Assembly: GCF_025150245.1 (NCBI RefSeq)
Contig: NZ_CP102279.1
Location: forward strand, 3,035,423 to 3,099,422
Source of the DNA: Dorea formicigenerans
GTDB taxonomy: Bacteria > Bacillota > Clostridia > Lachnospirales > Lachnospiraceae
Length of the DNA: 64,000 bases
Reading direction: 5' to 3'
Part shown: piece by piece, positions 17,057 to 26,397 of the stretch
How the letters are laid out: every line of letters starts with the position of its first letter
How positions within the stretch are numbered: position 1 is the stretch's first letter
Made by a program: the position numbers and the translations under genes
Notes under the pieces: model-generated
What the model was told of the DNA's origin: nothing
Databases searched by the model: none
The model's input: only the letters and a program-made list of their open reading frames with translations

Positions 17057-17309
17057 AGGCTATACCCTCCTTCAAAATTTTGTCATCTGTTCTTTCATAT
17101 CGGGTATTTGTTTCAGAAATCGAAACACCGAGATGAACGCCTAACGGCTTTGGGAATATCTGGAGACTAGATCTTCTCCTAAGATGAACGTAGCATAACA
17201 TATCTTATTCAAAAAATAAAGTGTATTTTACATTTAGTAAAAATAATTAATAATTCATTAATATATCAGTGATAAGATTCCCTTCCATCTGTTATAGTCT
17301 CTAGAGAGC

Positions 17310-17350
17310 TTTCGTATACGCAGGAAACTACATTTTCTGCGTATACGAAA
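17310..17350. repeat. Perfect 14-base inverted repeat in the Rpn-hemolysin gap
   Basis: TTTCGTATACGCAG (17310-17323) and CTGCGTATACGAAA (17337-17350) are 13 bases apart. Each arm contains the small palindrome CGTATACG. No T-tract follows in plus; on the minus strand it lies just after the hemolysin terminator. The remaining gap (17057-17464) shows no gene. Confidence 0.8.
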
Positions 17351-17382
17351 AACAGCCTGAAAGTTTTCCTCTCAGACTGTTT
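17346..17382 (-). terminator. Terminator of the hemolysin III gene
   Basis: On the minus strand AAACAGTCTGAGAG pairs with CTTTCAGGCTGTTT and runs into TTTTTCG. The tail overlaps one arm of the neighbouring inverted repeat. Confidence 0.78.
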
Positions 17383-17464
17383 CTTATTCTCTGCTATTTT
17401 TTGCTTTCCTCGCTGTTTTGACATGAAAATTATGTCTGCTGCACGGCTCCTTCATCTTCATCTG

Positions 17465-18127
17465 CTACAGCACAAATGCGTACATCACTACAAAGTGGCA
17501 CAGGCTTCCTCCCATCACGAACAGATGAAAAATCTCATGGCTTCCGAAATTTTTATGCTTGCTGTTAAAAATCGGAAGTTTCAGTGCATAGATCACTCCG
17601 CCGACTGTATAAATGATTCCGCCTGCTAAAAGCCATCCAAATGCCGCCGGTGACAGGGAGTTGAGCAGCTGTGTAAATGCAAGTACACAAGTCCACCCCA
17701 TTCCGATATAAAGTACGGAAGATACCCACTTCGGGCAAAATACCCAAAACGCCTTTATCAGAATTCCCGCAATTGCGAATCCCCATACAATTGCCAGTAG
17801 AATCCATCCCATACGTCCGCCGAGCACTAACAGACAAATTGGTGTATAACTTCCGGCAATCAGTACGCTGATCATCATATGGTCAATTTTCTTCAGAATC
17901 GTATTTACCTTCTTGGAAATGTTAAATGTATGGTATGTCGTGCTAGCTGCATAAAGCAGGATCAGACTTGCCGCATAAACTGCAATAGATACAAGATAAA
18001 TCCTGCCAGGCTCATGAGCTGCTTTGATAAGCAACGGAATTGCTGCAAATATTGCCATCAGCATTCCAATAAAATGTGTGATCGCACTTCCCGGATCTTT
18101 TACATGTTCTTCTATTACTTTTGCCAT
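17465..18127 (-). CDS. Hemolysin III / PAQR-family membrane protein
   Basis: This 220-residue protein has seven predicted membrane segments and the family His/Asp/Ser motifs: ITHFIGMLMAI near the N-terminus, LYAASTTYHTF, KIDHMMISVLIAGSYTP, and FGSHEIFHLFVMGGSLCHF at the end. Bacterial members (YqfA/TrhA) influence membrane fluidity; the hemolysin name is historical. The start follows AGGAGGGG. It is monocistronic, with a terminator downstream. Confidence 0.92.
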   Translation of the reverse strand: MAKVIEEHVKDPGSAITHFIGMLMAIFAAIPLLIKAAHEPGRIYLVSIAVYAASLILLYAASTTYHTFNISKKVNTILKKIDHMMISVLIAGSYTPICLLVLGGRMGWILLAIVWGFAIAGILIKAFWVFCPKWVSSVLYIGMGWTCVLAFTQLLNSLSPAAFGWLLAGGIIYTVGGVIYALKLPIFNSKHKNFGSHEIFHLFVMGGSLCHFVVMYAFVL

Positions 18128-18243
18128 AACTTACCCCTCCTGAAAATAATGTTATATTCTTCTTTCGTATTTCCATACATAGTTTCGATTACTACTTGTT
18201 CTTATATCAATATTATAACCGTTATTTTCAAAAAAGCAAGTCC

Positions 18244-18504
18244 TTAAATATTAAATATTTCAGCTCTATTCTCAATCAATTGTAACTTCTCTTTCCTTTT
18301 CATATGCTTAATCGCATACTCCCGGCTCATTGCCTCTTCCTTCGTGGCAAATGTTTCCGAATACACCAGTTTCACCGGCAGACGGCTCTTCGTATATTTC
18401 GCTCCTTTTCCCGCATTTTGAGCCTGTATTCTTTTTTCCAGATTGTTCGTCCAGCCAGTGTAGAGACTACCGTCCCCACACTCCACAATATATGTATAAT
18501 TCAT
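18244..18504 (-). CDS. GIY-YIG domain protein, UPF0213 (YazA-like)
   Basis: The 86 residues form one GIY-YIG nuclease-like domain: YTYIVECGDGSLYTGWTNN near the start contains the two short signature strands, followed by NLEKRIQAQN (the catalytic-Arg region) and a C-terminal Glu (SETFATKEEAMSREYAIK). Stand-alone members are widespread and their role is poorly known. The ATG follows AGGAG. It lies upstream of spoIIQ's end with a palindromic repeat between. Confidence 0.9.
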   Translation of the reverse strand: MNYTYIVECGDGSLYTGWTNNLEKRIQAQNAGKGAKYTKSRLPVKLVYSETFATKEEAMSREYAIKHMKRKEKLQLIENRAEIFNI

Positions 18505-18516
18505 GATTTCTCCTTT

Positions 18517-18560
18517 AATTGGGGACGTAGCAAGACTTCATTTTTACTACGTCCCCAATT
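18517..18560. repeat. Palindromic GGGGACG repeat, copy 1
   Basis: Perfect 14-base arms AATTGGGGACGTAG (18517-18530) and CTACGTCCCCAATT (18547-18560) lie between the GIY-YIG gene and spoIIQ. Related hairpins are at 26398 and 30316. Confidence 0.85.
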
Positions 18561-18571
18561 ATACACATTCT

Positions 18572-19471
18572 TTATCTTTTTGTCATATAATCTACAGGGT
18601 TTATTGGTGTTCCATCTTTTCGTAATTCCATATATACGTTGCATCCTTCCACGCTGTAATACTTTGTCGGCTGTCCGATATAGCCGAGAATGCTTTTTGC
18701 CTCTACCTGGTCGCCGACTTTTACTGGCACTTCTTTTAACTGTCCGTAAAGGACTTCGTAACCATTTCCAAGGTCTACGGTCACGGTTGTTCCTGTCTGT
18801 GCGGTCACATCAATGGATTTAATTATTCCCGGTGCACCGCACAGAACCTGGTCTCCTTCTGCTCCGCTGATAACCAATGCCGGATTATACTTGTATTGGT
18901 CTAGTGTCGCGAAGTAAACTGTTTTGTCCATGCTGTAATTCATAAGCACCGTGCCGCTTACAGGCCAGATCATCTTGCTGTCGCTTGTAAAGTTTGCGGA
19001 AGATGCACTGCCCGCTGTCCTTGCCGCCTGCTGACTTCCGTTAGTCTGACTGTTGCCGTCCTGGTTGCCATTATTTCCGGATCCATCTGTGTTTCCGGCT
19101 GTTGCAGCATTTTTGCTTGCAGTCCCTGCCGTTCCTGCACCAGATCCACTCTTTTGGGCTTTTCCACCGGTTCCGGCTCCATCCGTGCCTGACTCGGAAG
19201 CACTGTCTTTCTGTGCATTTCCACTTGCTTCCTGACTAGCTTCCTCCAGTGCTTTCTTCTGTTCCTCCAGTTGTGCTTTTGCGAGCTCCCCTTCTTTTTT
19301 CACTGTCTTGTAATCCCGCATTGTGTATGTTCCAACAATTGCTATGGCTGCCACAAAGCACAGAACTGCCGCCAGTGTCGCCTTACGATTTCTCTTTTGC
19401 TTCTGCCTTGGCGTCATTTTTTTCGGACCGGCATGTTCTTTGCCGCGATCCATCTTATTATTATCGTTCAT
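18572..19471 (-). CDS. spoIIQ: SpoIIQ-like M23 (LytM) domain protein, degenerate
   Basis: SpoIIQ is a forespore membrane protein that docks with SpoIIIAH during engulfment. The 299-residue protein has a basic cytoplasmic end, one membrane span (about 30-50), a long Gly/Ser/Ala/Asn-rich linker and a C-terminal LytM domain (about 165-298). The domain lacks metal ligands: the first His/Asp positions read YNPALVISG and the HxH position reads CNVYMEL, so it is probably not an active endopeptidase. It lies directly downstream of spoIID, a standard pairing. ATG 19471 is preferred because AGAGGTGG lies eight bases upstream. Confidence 0.87.
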   Translation of the reverse strand: MNDNNKMDRGKEHAGPKKMTPRQKQKRNRKATLAAVLCFVAAIAIVGTYTMRDYKTVKKEGELAKAQLEEQKKALEEASQEASGNAQKDSASESGTDGAGTGGKAQKSGSGAGTAGTASKNAATAGNTDGSGNNGNQDGNSQTNGSQQAARTAGSASSANFTSDSKMIWPVSGTVLMNYSMDKTVYFATLDQYKYNPALVISGAEGDQVLCGAPGIIKSIDVTAQTGTTVTVDLGNGYEVLYGQLKEVPVKVGDQVEAKSILGYIGQPTKYYSVEGCNVYMELRKDGTPINPVDYMTKR

Positions 19472-19630
19472 TTTCATCACCACCTCTGACTCTATTCTTG
19501 CCAGATTGTAGTGGTACTATACAAACTACATATAAAATATTGTCTTTGACTTTTTCTAGCCTTTCTTATATGGAAATTTCAAGAATGCCTCGACTTTTTG
19601 TACAATACTATTATGACTTTACAAATTTTG

Positions 19631-20596
19631 CTACTCTCCTGCTCCGTCTTCCACCTGCACGATCTCCACGCCTTCTTTCAGTTCTGTCCCTTCGAAGAAA
19701 TGTGCCAGTATCTCTTCCATGCTTTTTCCTTCTTTTGCCATTTGATTTGCCGTGTACTGGCTTAAGCCCAGTCCATGCCCGATACCCCGGGTCGTGATCC
19801 GCAGCTTTCCGTCATATTTCTGAAAAGAAAAGCAGCTTGATGCGAGATGATAATTGGTTCGGAATTCTTCTCCACTCACGGTGTCATTTCCAACCCGGAC
19901 GCTAAGTACATATCCTGCAGTGTCTACCCCAGTCACTTCTGCATCCATATCATCTATAGTAATTGTCTGAATTTGTTCTTTCGACTCAATATCTAGCGGA
20001 CAGTCCACAATCTTCAGATACGGATAATCTTCGCTCCCCAGCGCCTCCCGTCCATCCCTTGTACTTCCATTACTGAGTCTGCAAAATGGTGTCTTTGCCA
20101 GCGCATTTTCATAAGTCAGCACCTGTCCGTTGGTCTCCTCCCATGCATGCTCAAGCCGCTTATAATACTTGGAATATTGATCTGCTCCCCAGGAATCCTG
20201 CATATCTTTCTTTGTCCAGTATCTCTCTTCTAATATAGTATCTGCCCCTGCGCCAAGCGCCAGACATACCTGGGTCCGCACAAGAACTGCCTGGGTTTTT
20301 AAAGCTTCCTCCTCATAAACCGCAGGGATTTCTCTGGCCATAATTCCAATACAGTATTCACTGAGCGGCATCTGAATTTTATCCACATTTTCAGCATTAG
20401 AATCTTCCTGTTTTCCACCATCACTGCCGGACTTTTCCCCATCTGCCTTCACATTTACCATAGTCTCGTCCACTCTGGAAGCTCCATAAGCTCCCGGTCC
20501 GCTTAAGAACACGGTGATAATATAGGGCAGCAATATAATGATCAGAAGATAGCACCCCAGTTTCTTTAATCTATACTTCAAATATGCAAATCTCAT
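19631..20596 (-). CDS. spoIID: Stage II sporulation protein D (lytic transglycosylase)
   Basis: SpoIID cuts septal peptidoglycan glycan chains during engulfment in the mother cell. The 321-residue protein has a membrane anchor (about 12-35), then the SpoIID domain: MPLSEYCIGIMAREIPAVYEEEALKTQAVLVRT contains the catalytic-Glu region, and ITTRGIGHGLGLSQYTANQMAKEGKSMEEILAHFF is the typical C-terminal signature. It is followed by spoIIQ on the same strand. The start lies unusually close to a terminator hairpin (20601-20635), whose 3' arm carries the GGGAGGG ribosome site. Confidence 0.93.
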   Translation of the reverse strand: MRFAYLKYRLKKLGCYLLIIILLPYIITVFLSGPGAYGASRVDETMVNVKADGEKSGSDGGKQEDSNAENVDKIQMPLSEYCIGIMAREIPAVYEEEALKTQAVLVRTQVCLALGAGADTILEERYWTKKDMQDSWGADQYSKYYKRLEHAWEETNGQVLTYENALAKTPFCRLSNGSTRDGREALGSEDYPYLKIVDCPLDIESKEQIQTITIDDMDAEVTGVDTAGYVLSVRVGNDTVSGEEFRTNYHLASSCFSFQKYDGKLRITTRGIGHGLGLSQYTANQMAKEGKSMEEILAHFFEGTELKEGVEIVQVEDGAGE

Positions 20597-20600
20597 ATAA

Positions 20601-20635
20601 AAAACGCCCTCCCATATAAAATATGAGAAGACGTT
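20601..20635 (-). terminator. glgP terminator overlapping the spoIID ribosome site
   Basis: In RNA sense the 15-base arms AACGUCUUCUCAUAU and AUAUGGGAGGGCGUU pair completely, with three G-U pairs, around a UUU loop. They are followed by UUUUUUAU and then the spoIID AUG. It is a strong intrinsic terminator for glgP, and its 3' arm contains the only Shine-Dalgarno sequence for spoIID. Confidence 0.83.
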
Positions 20636-20679
20636 CTTTTTTATTCTTCAAGAATGCCTTTGCATTGTTTCTGCATGAA

Positions 20680-23145
20680 CTAAACTTCTACTGTCACTTT
20701 ATCCAGATGCCAGATATCATCCACATACTCCTGAATCGTTCTGTCAGATGAGAATTTTCCACAGCTTGCAGTATTCAGAAGTGCCATCTTAGCCCATCTG
20801 TCTTTGTCGCGATAAGCTTCTTCAACCTTCTTCTGTGTATCCGCATAAGAACGGAAATCCTTCAGAATGAAATACGTATCGGCTTTGCTTCCACCTTGAG
20901 CTGTCAGAAGTGAATTATACAGGTCACGGTACATTTCCTTATCACCTTGTGAATATGTTCCATCCACAAGCTGGTTCACAACGCGTCGGATATCGGCATC
21001 ACTATTGTAGATATCCATCGGATTGTAGCCGCCATTGTTCTCGTAATTGATGACCTCGTCAGAGCTGAGTCCGAAGATAAATGCATTCTCTGCACCAACT
21101 TCTTCAACAATCTCCACATTTGCTCCATCCATCGTTCCAAGTGTCGGTGCGCCGTTGAGCATGAACTTCATATTACCGGTTCCTGATGCCTCTTTGGAAG
21201 CTGTGGAAATCTGCTCGCTTACATCAGCTGCTGCGAAGATGATCTCAGCATTTGACACACGATAATCTTCGATGAATACAACTTTCAGTTTGCCGTTGAT
21301 ACTGCGGTCGTTGTTGACTACATCCGCAACGGAATTGATCAGTTTGATGATCTGTTTTGCACGGATATATCCTGCGGAAGCTTTTGCTCCGAAGATAAAT
21401 GTTCTCGGATAGAAGCTTATTTCCGGATGTTCCTTGATCTCGTTGTACAAATACATCACATGTAAAATGTTAAGAAACTGTCTCTTGTACTCGTGCAGTC
21501 TCTTGACCTGTACATCGAAGATAGATCTTGGATCCACTTCAATGCCATTGTGCTCTTTAATGTATTTTGCCAGGCGGACTTTATTCTCATACTTGATGCT
21601 CATAAATTCCTTCAGAGCTTCCTCATCGTCCACCCATTTTTTCAATCCTGACATCAGAGACAGATCTGTGATCCAGTCCTTTGTTCCAAGCTTATCTGTT
21701 ACCCAGTCAGCCAGCAGCGGATTTCCATGCATCAGGAAACGTCTCTGCGTAATTCCGTTTGTCTTATTATTGAATTTCTGCGGCATCATTTCGTAGAAAT
21801 CACGAAGCTCCTGTTTTTTCAGGATTTCTGTATGAAGTCTTGCAACTCCATTGACAGAGTATCCGGCTACGATTGCAAGATGAGCCATCTTTACCTGACC
21901 ATCTCTTAAAATCTGCATCTTTGCTACTTTCTCTTCATTTCCCGGATACATCTCACGGATCTTAGCCACAAAGCGGCGGTCAATCTCCTGGATGATCTGG
22001 TATACACGAGGAAGCAGCCTGGAGAACAAATCGATTGGCCATTTTTCCAGAGCCTCTTCCATGATGGTGTGGTTCGTGTAAGCGCAGGTCTTTGTTGTGA
22101 TCTCCCATGCCTCATCCCAGCCAAGTCCTTCCTCATCAAGAAGAAGTCTCATAAGCTCGGCAACTGCTACCGTCGGATGTGTATCATTCATCTGAATCGT
22201 CATCTTCTCCGGCAGTTTATGGATATCATCATGGTTCTTTTTATATTTTTCAAGCGCAGCCTGAAGACTGGCAGATACGAAGAAATACTGCTGTTTCAGT
22301 CTCAGTTCCTTTCCTGCATAGTGGTTATCGTTCGGGTACAGGACCTCTACGATCGTTTTTGCCAGATTCTGCTGCTCTACCGCTTTGTGATAGTCACCGC
22401 GATCAAATGAATCTAACTGGAAATCTACGATTGGTTCTGCGTCCCAGATACGAAGTGTATTTACAATATGATTATCATATCCTACGATCGGATAATCATA
22501 CGGAACTGCCAGAACAGACTCATAATTCTCCTGTTTAAAACGGATATCTCCGGTCTTATCATCGTACTCTACACGGATATTTCCACCGAAACGTACTTCC
22601 TTTGCATACTCCGGTCTGCGAAGTTCGAATGGATTGCCGTTCTTCAGCCAGTTATCCGGTTTTTCTTCCTGATAGCCATCTTTGATCTTCTGCTTGAACA
22701 TACCATAACGGTAGCGGATACCACAGCCGTAAGCTGCATAGCCAAGAGATGCCAGTGAATCCAAGAAACATGCAGCGAGACGACCAAGTCCGCCATTTCC
22801 AAGTGCCGGGTCCGGCTCCTGATCCTCAAGTTCATTCAGGTTCAGACCCATTTCTTCCAGAGCCTCTTTCACCTCTTTATATGCCGTCATATTGATCAGG
22901 TTATTGCCAAGAGCTCTTCCAAGCAGGAACTCCATGGACATGTAATACACGATTTTCGGATCATCTTTCTCGTACTGCTTCTGAGTTGCGATCCAGTCAT
23001 CGATAATTGCATCTTTTACGACATAGGAAACTGCCTGATAAAGCTCCTGCTGAGATACTTCGTCTACAGTTTTTCGGAACAGTTGCTTAACATTCTGTTC
23101 TACTTCTTTCTTAAACGCTTTTTTTTCAAATCTCGGATTAATCAT
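20680..23145 (-). CDS. glgP: Glycogen/starch phosphorylase
   Basis: GlgP releases glucose-1-phosphate from alpha-1,4-glucans using pyridoxal phosphate. The 821 residues cover the full length of the family. The start region with MEFLLGRALGNNL, the LGNGGLGRLAACF loop, and the PLP-lysine region SKEASGTGNMKFMLNGAPTLGTMDGANVEI are unmistakable. The ATG at 23145 follows AAGGATC; an upstream reading crosses the ileS terminator. It is transcribed alone between ileS and spoIID, with terminators on both sides. Confidence 0.97.
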   Translation of the reverse strand: MINPRFEKKAFKKEVEQNVKQLFRKTVDEVSQQELYQAVSYVVKDAIIDDWIATQKQYEKDDPKIVYYMSMEFLLGRALGNNLINMTAYKEVKEALEEMGLNLNELEDQEPDPALGNGGLGRLAACFLDSLASLGYAAYGCGIRYRYGMFKQKIKDGYQEEKPDNWLKNGNPFELRRPEYAKEVRFGGNIRVEYDDKTGDIRFKQENYESVLAVPYDYPIVGYDNHIVNTLRIWDAEPIVDFQLDSFDRGDYHKAVEQQNLAKTIVEVLYPNDNHYAGKELRLKQQYFFVSASLQAALEKYKKNHDDIHKLPEKMTIQMNDTHPTVAVAELMRLLLDEEGLGWDEAWEITTKTCAYTNHTIMEEALEKWPIDLFSRLLPRVYQIIQEIDRRFVAKIREMYPGNEEKVAKMQILRDGQVKMAHLAIVAGYSVNGVARLHTEILKKQELRDFYEMMPQKFNNKTNGITQRRFLMHGNPLLADWVTDKLGTKDWITDLSLMSGLKKWVDDEEALKEFMSIKYENKVRLAKYIKEHNGIEVDPRSIFDVQVKRLHEYKRQFLNILHVMYLYNEIKEHPEISFYPRTFIFGAKASAGYIRAKQIIKLINSVADVVNNDRSINGKLKVVFIEDYRVSNAEIIFAAADVSEQISTASKEASGTGNMKFMLNGAPTLGTMDGANVEIVEEVGAENAFIFGLSSDEVINYENNGGYNPMDIYNSDADIRRVVNQLVDGTYSQGDKEMYRDLYNSLLTAQGGSKADTYFILKDFRSYADTQKKVEEAYRDKDRWAKMALLNTASCGKFSSDRTIQEYVDDIWHLDKVTVEV

Positions 23146-23187
23146 ATTGTTTTGATCCTTTCTTGCTCTTGTTTCAGGAAATGTAAG

Positions 23188-23221
23188 ATAAAAGAACAGG
23201 TCTGCCGGAGCAGACCTGTTC
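23188..23221 (-). terminator. ileS terminator
   Basis: Perfect 12-base arms GAACAGGTCTGC and GCAGACCTGTTC with a four-base loop, followed on the minus strand by TTTTATC, directly after the ileS stop. Confidence 0.92.
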
Positions 23222-23228
23222 ACATCTG

Positions 23229-26200
23229 TTATTGCTTCTCTACTCCAAGAGTTACTGCCTCACCATTGATCTTCCACTCTTTCACATAACCTGCAGGTGG
23301 CGCTTTTTTCACCTCCAGAGCCAGTGTCTCAGCTCCGATCTCATCAGCATTTTTCGCAAATACAGTTTCTGCCTTCTCACTTCCTTCATATGTGATCACG
23401 ATCTTATCCATGACCTCGAAATCAGCTTCCTTACGCATCGTCTGTACTTTGCTGATGATCTCACGCACGAATCCCTCTTCCAGAAGTTCCTCGGATAAGT
23501 TCGTATCAAGAACAACTGTGATTCCGTTGTCATCCTCAGATACATATCCTTCCATCTGTGCAGTATCGATCAGAAGATCTTCACGGTTCAGGACTACTTC
23601 TTCACCATTTACCTCAAATCTCAGGCAACCATTTGCATTCAGCTCATCCATAGCAGCATTTCCATCCAGTCCGCTGAGTACATTTTTGATTCCCCCTAAC
23701 AGTTTACCATATTTTGGTCCGACTGTCTTTAGCTGAGGTTTAAAAGAATAGGACGTAAAGTCACGTACTTCTTGTGTAAATGTTACATTTTTCACATTCA
23801 ATTCATCGGCAACGATGGCATCAAAGAACTCGGAAAGCTCAAAATCAGCTTTGACATACATCTGTCCGATCGGCTGACGGTTCTTGATATTTGCAGTATT
23901 TCTGCAGGCACGTCCCATAACAACCAGTTTCAGAACACGGTCCATATTCTCCTCAAGCTCTTTGTCGATGTGTGCTTCATTTACCTTCGGGAAATCACAC
24001 AGGTGGATACTCTCAGGAGCATTTGCATCAATACTTCTTACGAGGTTCTGGTAAATGTCTTCTGTCATGAACGGAATCATCGGAGCTGCAGTCTTGCAGA
24101 TCTCTACCAGTGCTGTGTAAAGTGTCATGTAAGCATTGATCTTATCCTGCTCCATGCCCTTTGCCCAGAAACGCTCACGGCTGCGTCTTACATACCAGTT
24201 ACTCATATCATCAACAAAGCTCTGAAGTGCCTTTGCAGCCTCCGGGATCTTGTAGTTTGCCAGATCCTCATCTACTGCTTTAATCGCAGAGTTGAGCTTT
24301 GACAGAAGCCATTTGTCCATGACAGACAGCTTCTCATACTCTAATGTATATTTTGTTGCATCAAATTCATCAATATTCGCATACAGTACAAAGAATGCAT
24401 AAGTATTCCACAGAGTTCCCATGAACTTACGCTGTCCCTCTGTCACTGCTTTTCCGTGGAAACGGTTCGGCAGCCACGGCGCACTGTTAATGTAGAAATA
24501 CCAGCGGATCGCATCTGCTCCATATTTCTCCAGTGCATCGAACGGATCGACCGCATTTCCCTTGGACTTACTCATCTTCTGGCCATTCTCATCCTGAACA
24601 TGTCCAAGAACAATAACGTTCTTATAAGGAGCTTTGTTGAAGATCAGAGTTGAAATCGCAAGCAGTGAGTAGAACCATCCACGAGTCTGGTCTACCGCCT
24701 CTGAGATGAAATCTGCCGGGAAATGTTTCTCGAACAGTTCCTGATTCTCAAATGGATAGTGATACTGTGCAAATGGCATGGATCCACTGTCGAACCAGCA
24801 GTCGATCACTTCTGGTACACGGTGCATCTCTTTTCCACATTTCGGACACTTGATCGTCACATTATCAATATATGGGCGGTGAAGCTCGATCTCATCCGGG
24901 CAGTTATCAGACATAGATTTCAGCTCTTCAATACTTCCGATCGAATGCTGGCATCCACACTCACACTCCCAGATATTCAGAGGAGTTCCCCAGTAACGGT
25001 TACGGCTGATGCCCCAGTCCTGAACATTTTCAAGCCAGTCACCAAAACGTCCTTTACCGATACTCTCCGGAATCCAGTTGATCGTATTATTATTCGCGAT
25101 CAGATCATCCTTTACTGCTGTCATCTTAATGAACCATGACTCACGAGCGTAGTAAATAAGCGGCGTGTCACATCTCCAGCAGTGTGGATAGCTGTGCTCG
25201 AACTTCGGTGCATCGAAAAGAAGTCCTCGTCCGTCCAAGTCTTTTAACACTTCCGGGTCTGCCTTCTTCACGAATAATCCGGCGAATGGAGTTGTCTTGC
25301 CCATCTCACCTTTTTCATCTACTAACTGAACAAATGGCATGTCATATTTACGTCCGACTTTCGCATCGTCCTCACCAAATGCAGGAGCGATATGAACAAC
25401 TCCGGTACCATCTGTCAATGTTACATAAGTATCACATGTTACATAAAATGCTTTTTTATTCTGCTTTGCGGCGCAGTCATAAGCACACTGATAAAGCGGC
25501 TCATACTCTTTGTACTCAAGATCCTGACCTTTGTATGTCTCAAGAACTTCATAAGCCTTTACACCATTCTCCTCATCGCCAAGTTTACCAAGAACCGTAT
25601 CAAGAAGGGCAACAGCCATGTAGTAAGTATATCCGTCAGCAGCTTTTACCTTCGCATAATCCTCTTCCGGATTTACACAAAGTGCAATGTTAGATGGCAG
25701 AGTCCATGGAGTTGTTGTCCATGCAAGAATATATGCGTCCTCGTCTTTAACTTTAAAACGAACGATCGCTGAACGCTCTTTTACGTCTTTGTATCCCTGA
25801 GCCACTTCCTGTGCAGACAGCGGAGTTCCACAACGCGGACAGTAAGGCACGATCTTAAATCCTTTATAAAGAAGTCCTTTATCCCAGATCTTCTTCAGTG
25901 CCCACCACTCAGACTCAATAAATGTGTTGTGATAAGTAACATACGGATCATCCATATCAGCCCAGAAACCTACAGTATTAGAGAAATCCTCCCACATACC
26001 TTTGTATTTCCACACACTCTCTTTACACTTTTTGATAAATGGCTCAACACCATATTTTTCAATCTGATCCTTTCCGTCAAGACCAAGAGCCTTCTCAACC
26101 TCCAGCTCGACCGGCAGTCCGTGAGTATCCCATCCGGCCTTTCTCGGAACTTCATACCCCTTCATAGTACGGTAACGAGGAATCATATCCTTGATAACAC

Positions 26201-26384
26201 GTGTCAAAACATGGCCGATATGCGGTTTACCATTCGCAGTCGGCGGTCCATCATAAAACATATACTGTGGACAGCCCTCACGGTCCTCCATACTCTTCTC
26301 AAAAATGTGATTGTCTTCCCAGAATTTCTCCGTTTCCTTCTCCCGGTCAACAAAATTCATGTCTGTTGAAACCTTCTTATACAT
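23229..26384 (-). CDS. ileS: Isoleucyl-tRNA synthetase, type 2 (eukaryote-like)
   Basis: The 1051-residue class I synthetase charges tRNA-Ile. The HIGH motif reads PHIGH (54-58) in a GPPTANGKPHIGHVLTR context and KMSKS reads QKMSKSKGN near residue 600. The GPPTANGKP form and overall length fit the IleRS2 (eukaryote-like, naturally mupirocin-tolerant) group more than the Bacillus-type IleRS1; this subtype call is from motif form only. The ATG follows GGAGGATATT. A T-box leader lies upstream, and a palindromic repeat is inserted between the leader terminator and the ribosome site. Confidence 0.96.
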   Translation of the reverse strand: MYKKVSTDMNFVDREKETEKFWEDNHIFEKSMEDREGCPQYMFYDGPPTANGKPHIGHVLTRVIKDMIPRYRTMKGYEVPRKAGWDTHGLPVELEVEKALGLDGKDQIEKYGVEPFIKKCKESVWKYKGMWEDFSNTVGFWADMDDPYVTYHNTFIESEWWALKKIWDKGLLYKGFKIVPYCPRCGTPLSAQEVAQGYKDVKERSAIVRFKVKDEDAYILAWTTTPWTLPSNIALCVNPEEDYAKVKAADGYTYYMAVALLDTVLGKLGDEENGVKAYEVLETYKGQDLEYKEYEPLYQCAYDCAAKQNKKAFYVTCDTYVTLTDGTGVVHIAPAFGEDDAKVGRKYDMPFVQLVDEKGEMGKTTPFAGLFVKKADPEVLKDLDGRGLLFDAPKFEHSYPHCWRCDTPLIYYARESWFIKMTAVKDDLIANNNTINWIPESIGKGRFGDWLENVQDWGISRNRYWGTPLNIWECECGCQHSIGSIEELKSMSDNCPDEIELHRPYIDNVTIKCPKCGKEMHRVPEVIDCWFDSGSMPFAQYHYPFENQELFEKHFPADFISEAVDQTRGWFYSLLAISTLIFNKAPYKNVIVLGHVQDENGQKMSKSKGNAVDPFDALEKYGADAIRWYFYINSAPWLPNRFHGKAVTEGQRKFMGTLWNTYAFFVLYANIDEFDATKYTLEYEKLSVMDKWLLSKLNSAIKAVDEDLANYKIPEAAKALQSFVDDMSNWYVRRSRERFWAKGMEQDKINAYMTLYTALVEICKTAAPMIPFMTEDIYQNLVRSIDANAPESIHLCDFPKVNEAHIDKELEENMDRVLKLVVMGRACRNTANIKNRQPIGQMYVKADFELSEFFDAIVADELNVKNVTFTQEVRDFTSYSFKPQLKTVGPKYGKLLGGIKNVLSGLDGNAAMDELNANGCLRFEVNGEEVVLNREDLLIDTAQMEGYVSEDDNGITVVLDTNLSEELLEEGFVREIISKVQTMRKEADFEVMDKIVITYEGSEKAETVFAKNADEIGAETLALEVKKAPPAGYVKEWKINGEAVTLGVEKQ

Positions 26385-26397
26385 AATATCCTCCTTG

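Noticed and set aside
17101-17200. Possible tRNA or small RNA upstream of the Rpn gene
   Set aside because: No cloverleaf could be drawn and no promoter-terminator pair was found.
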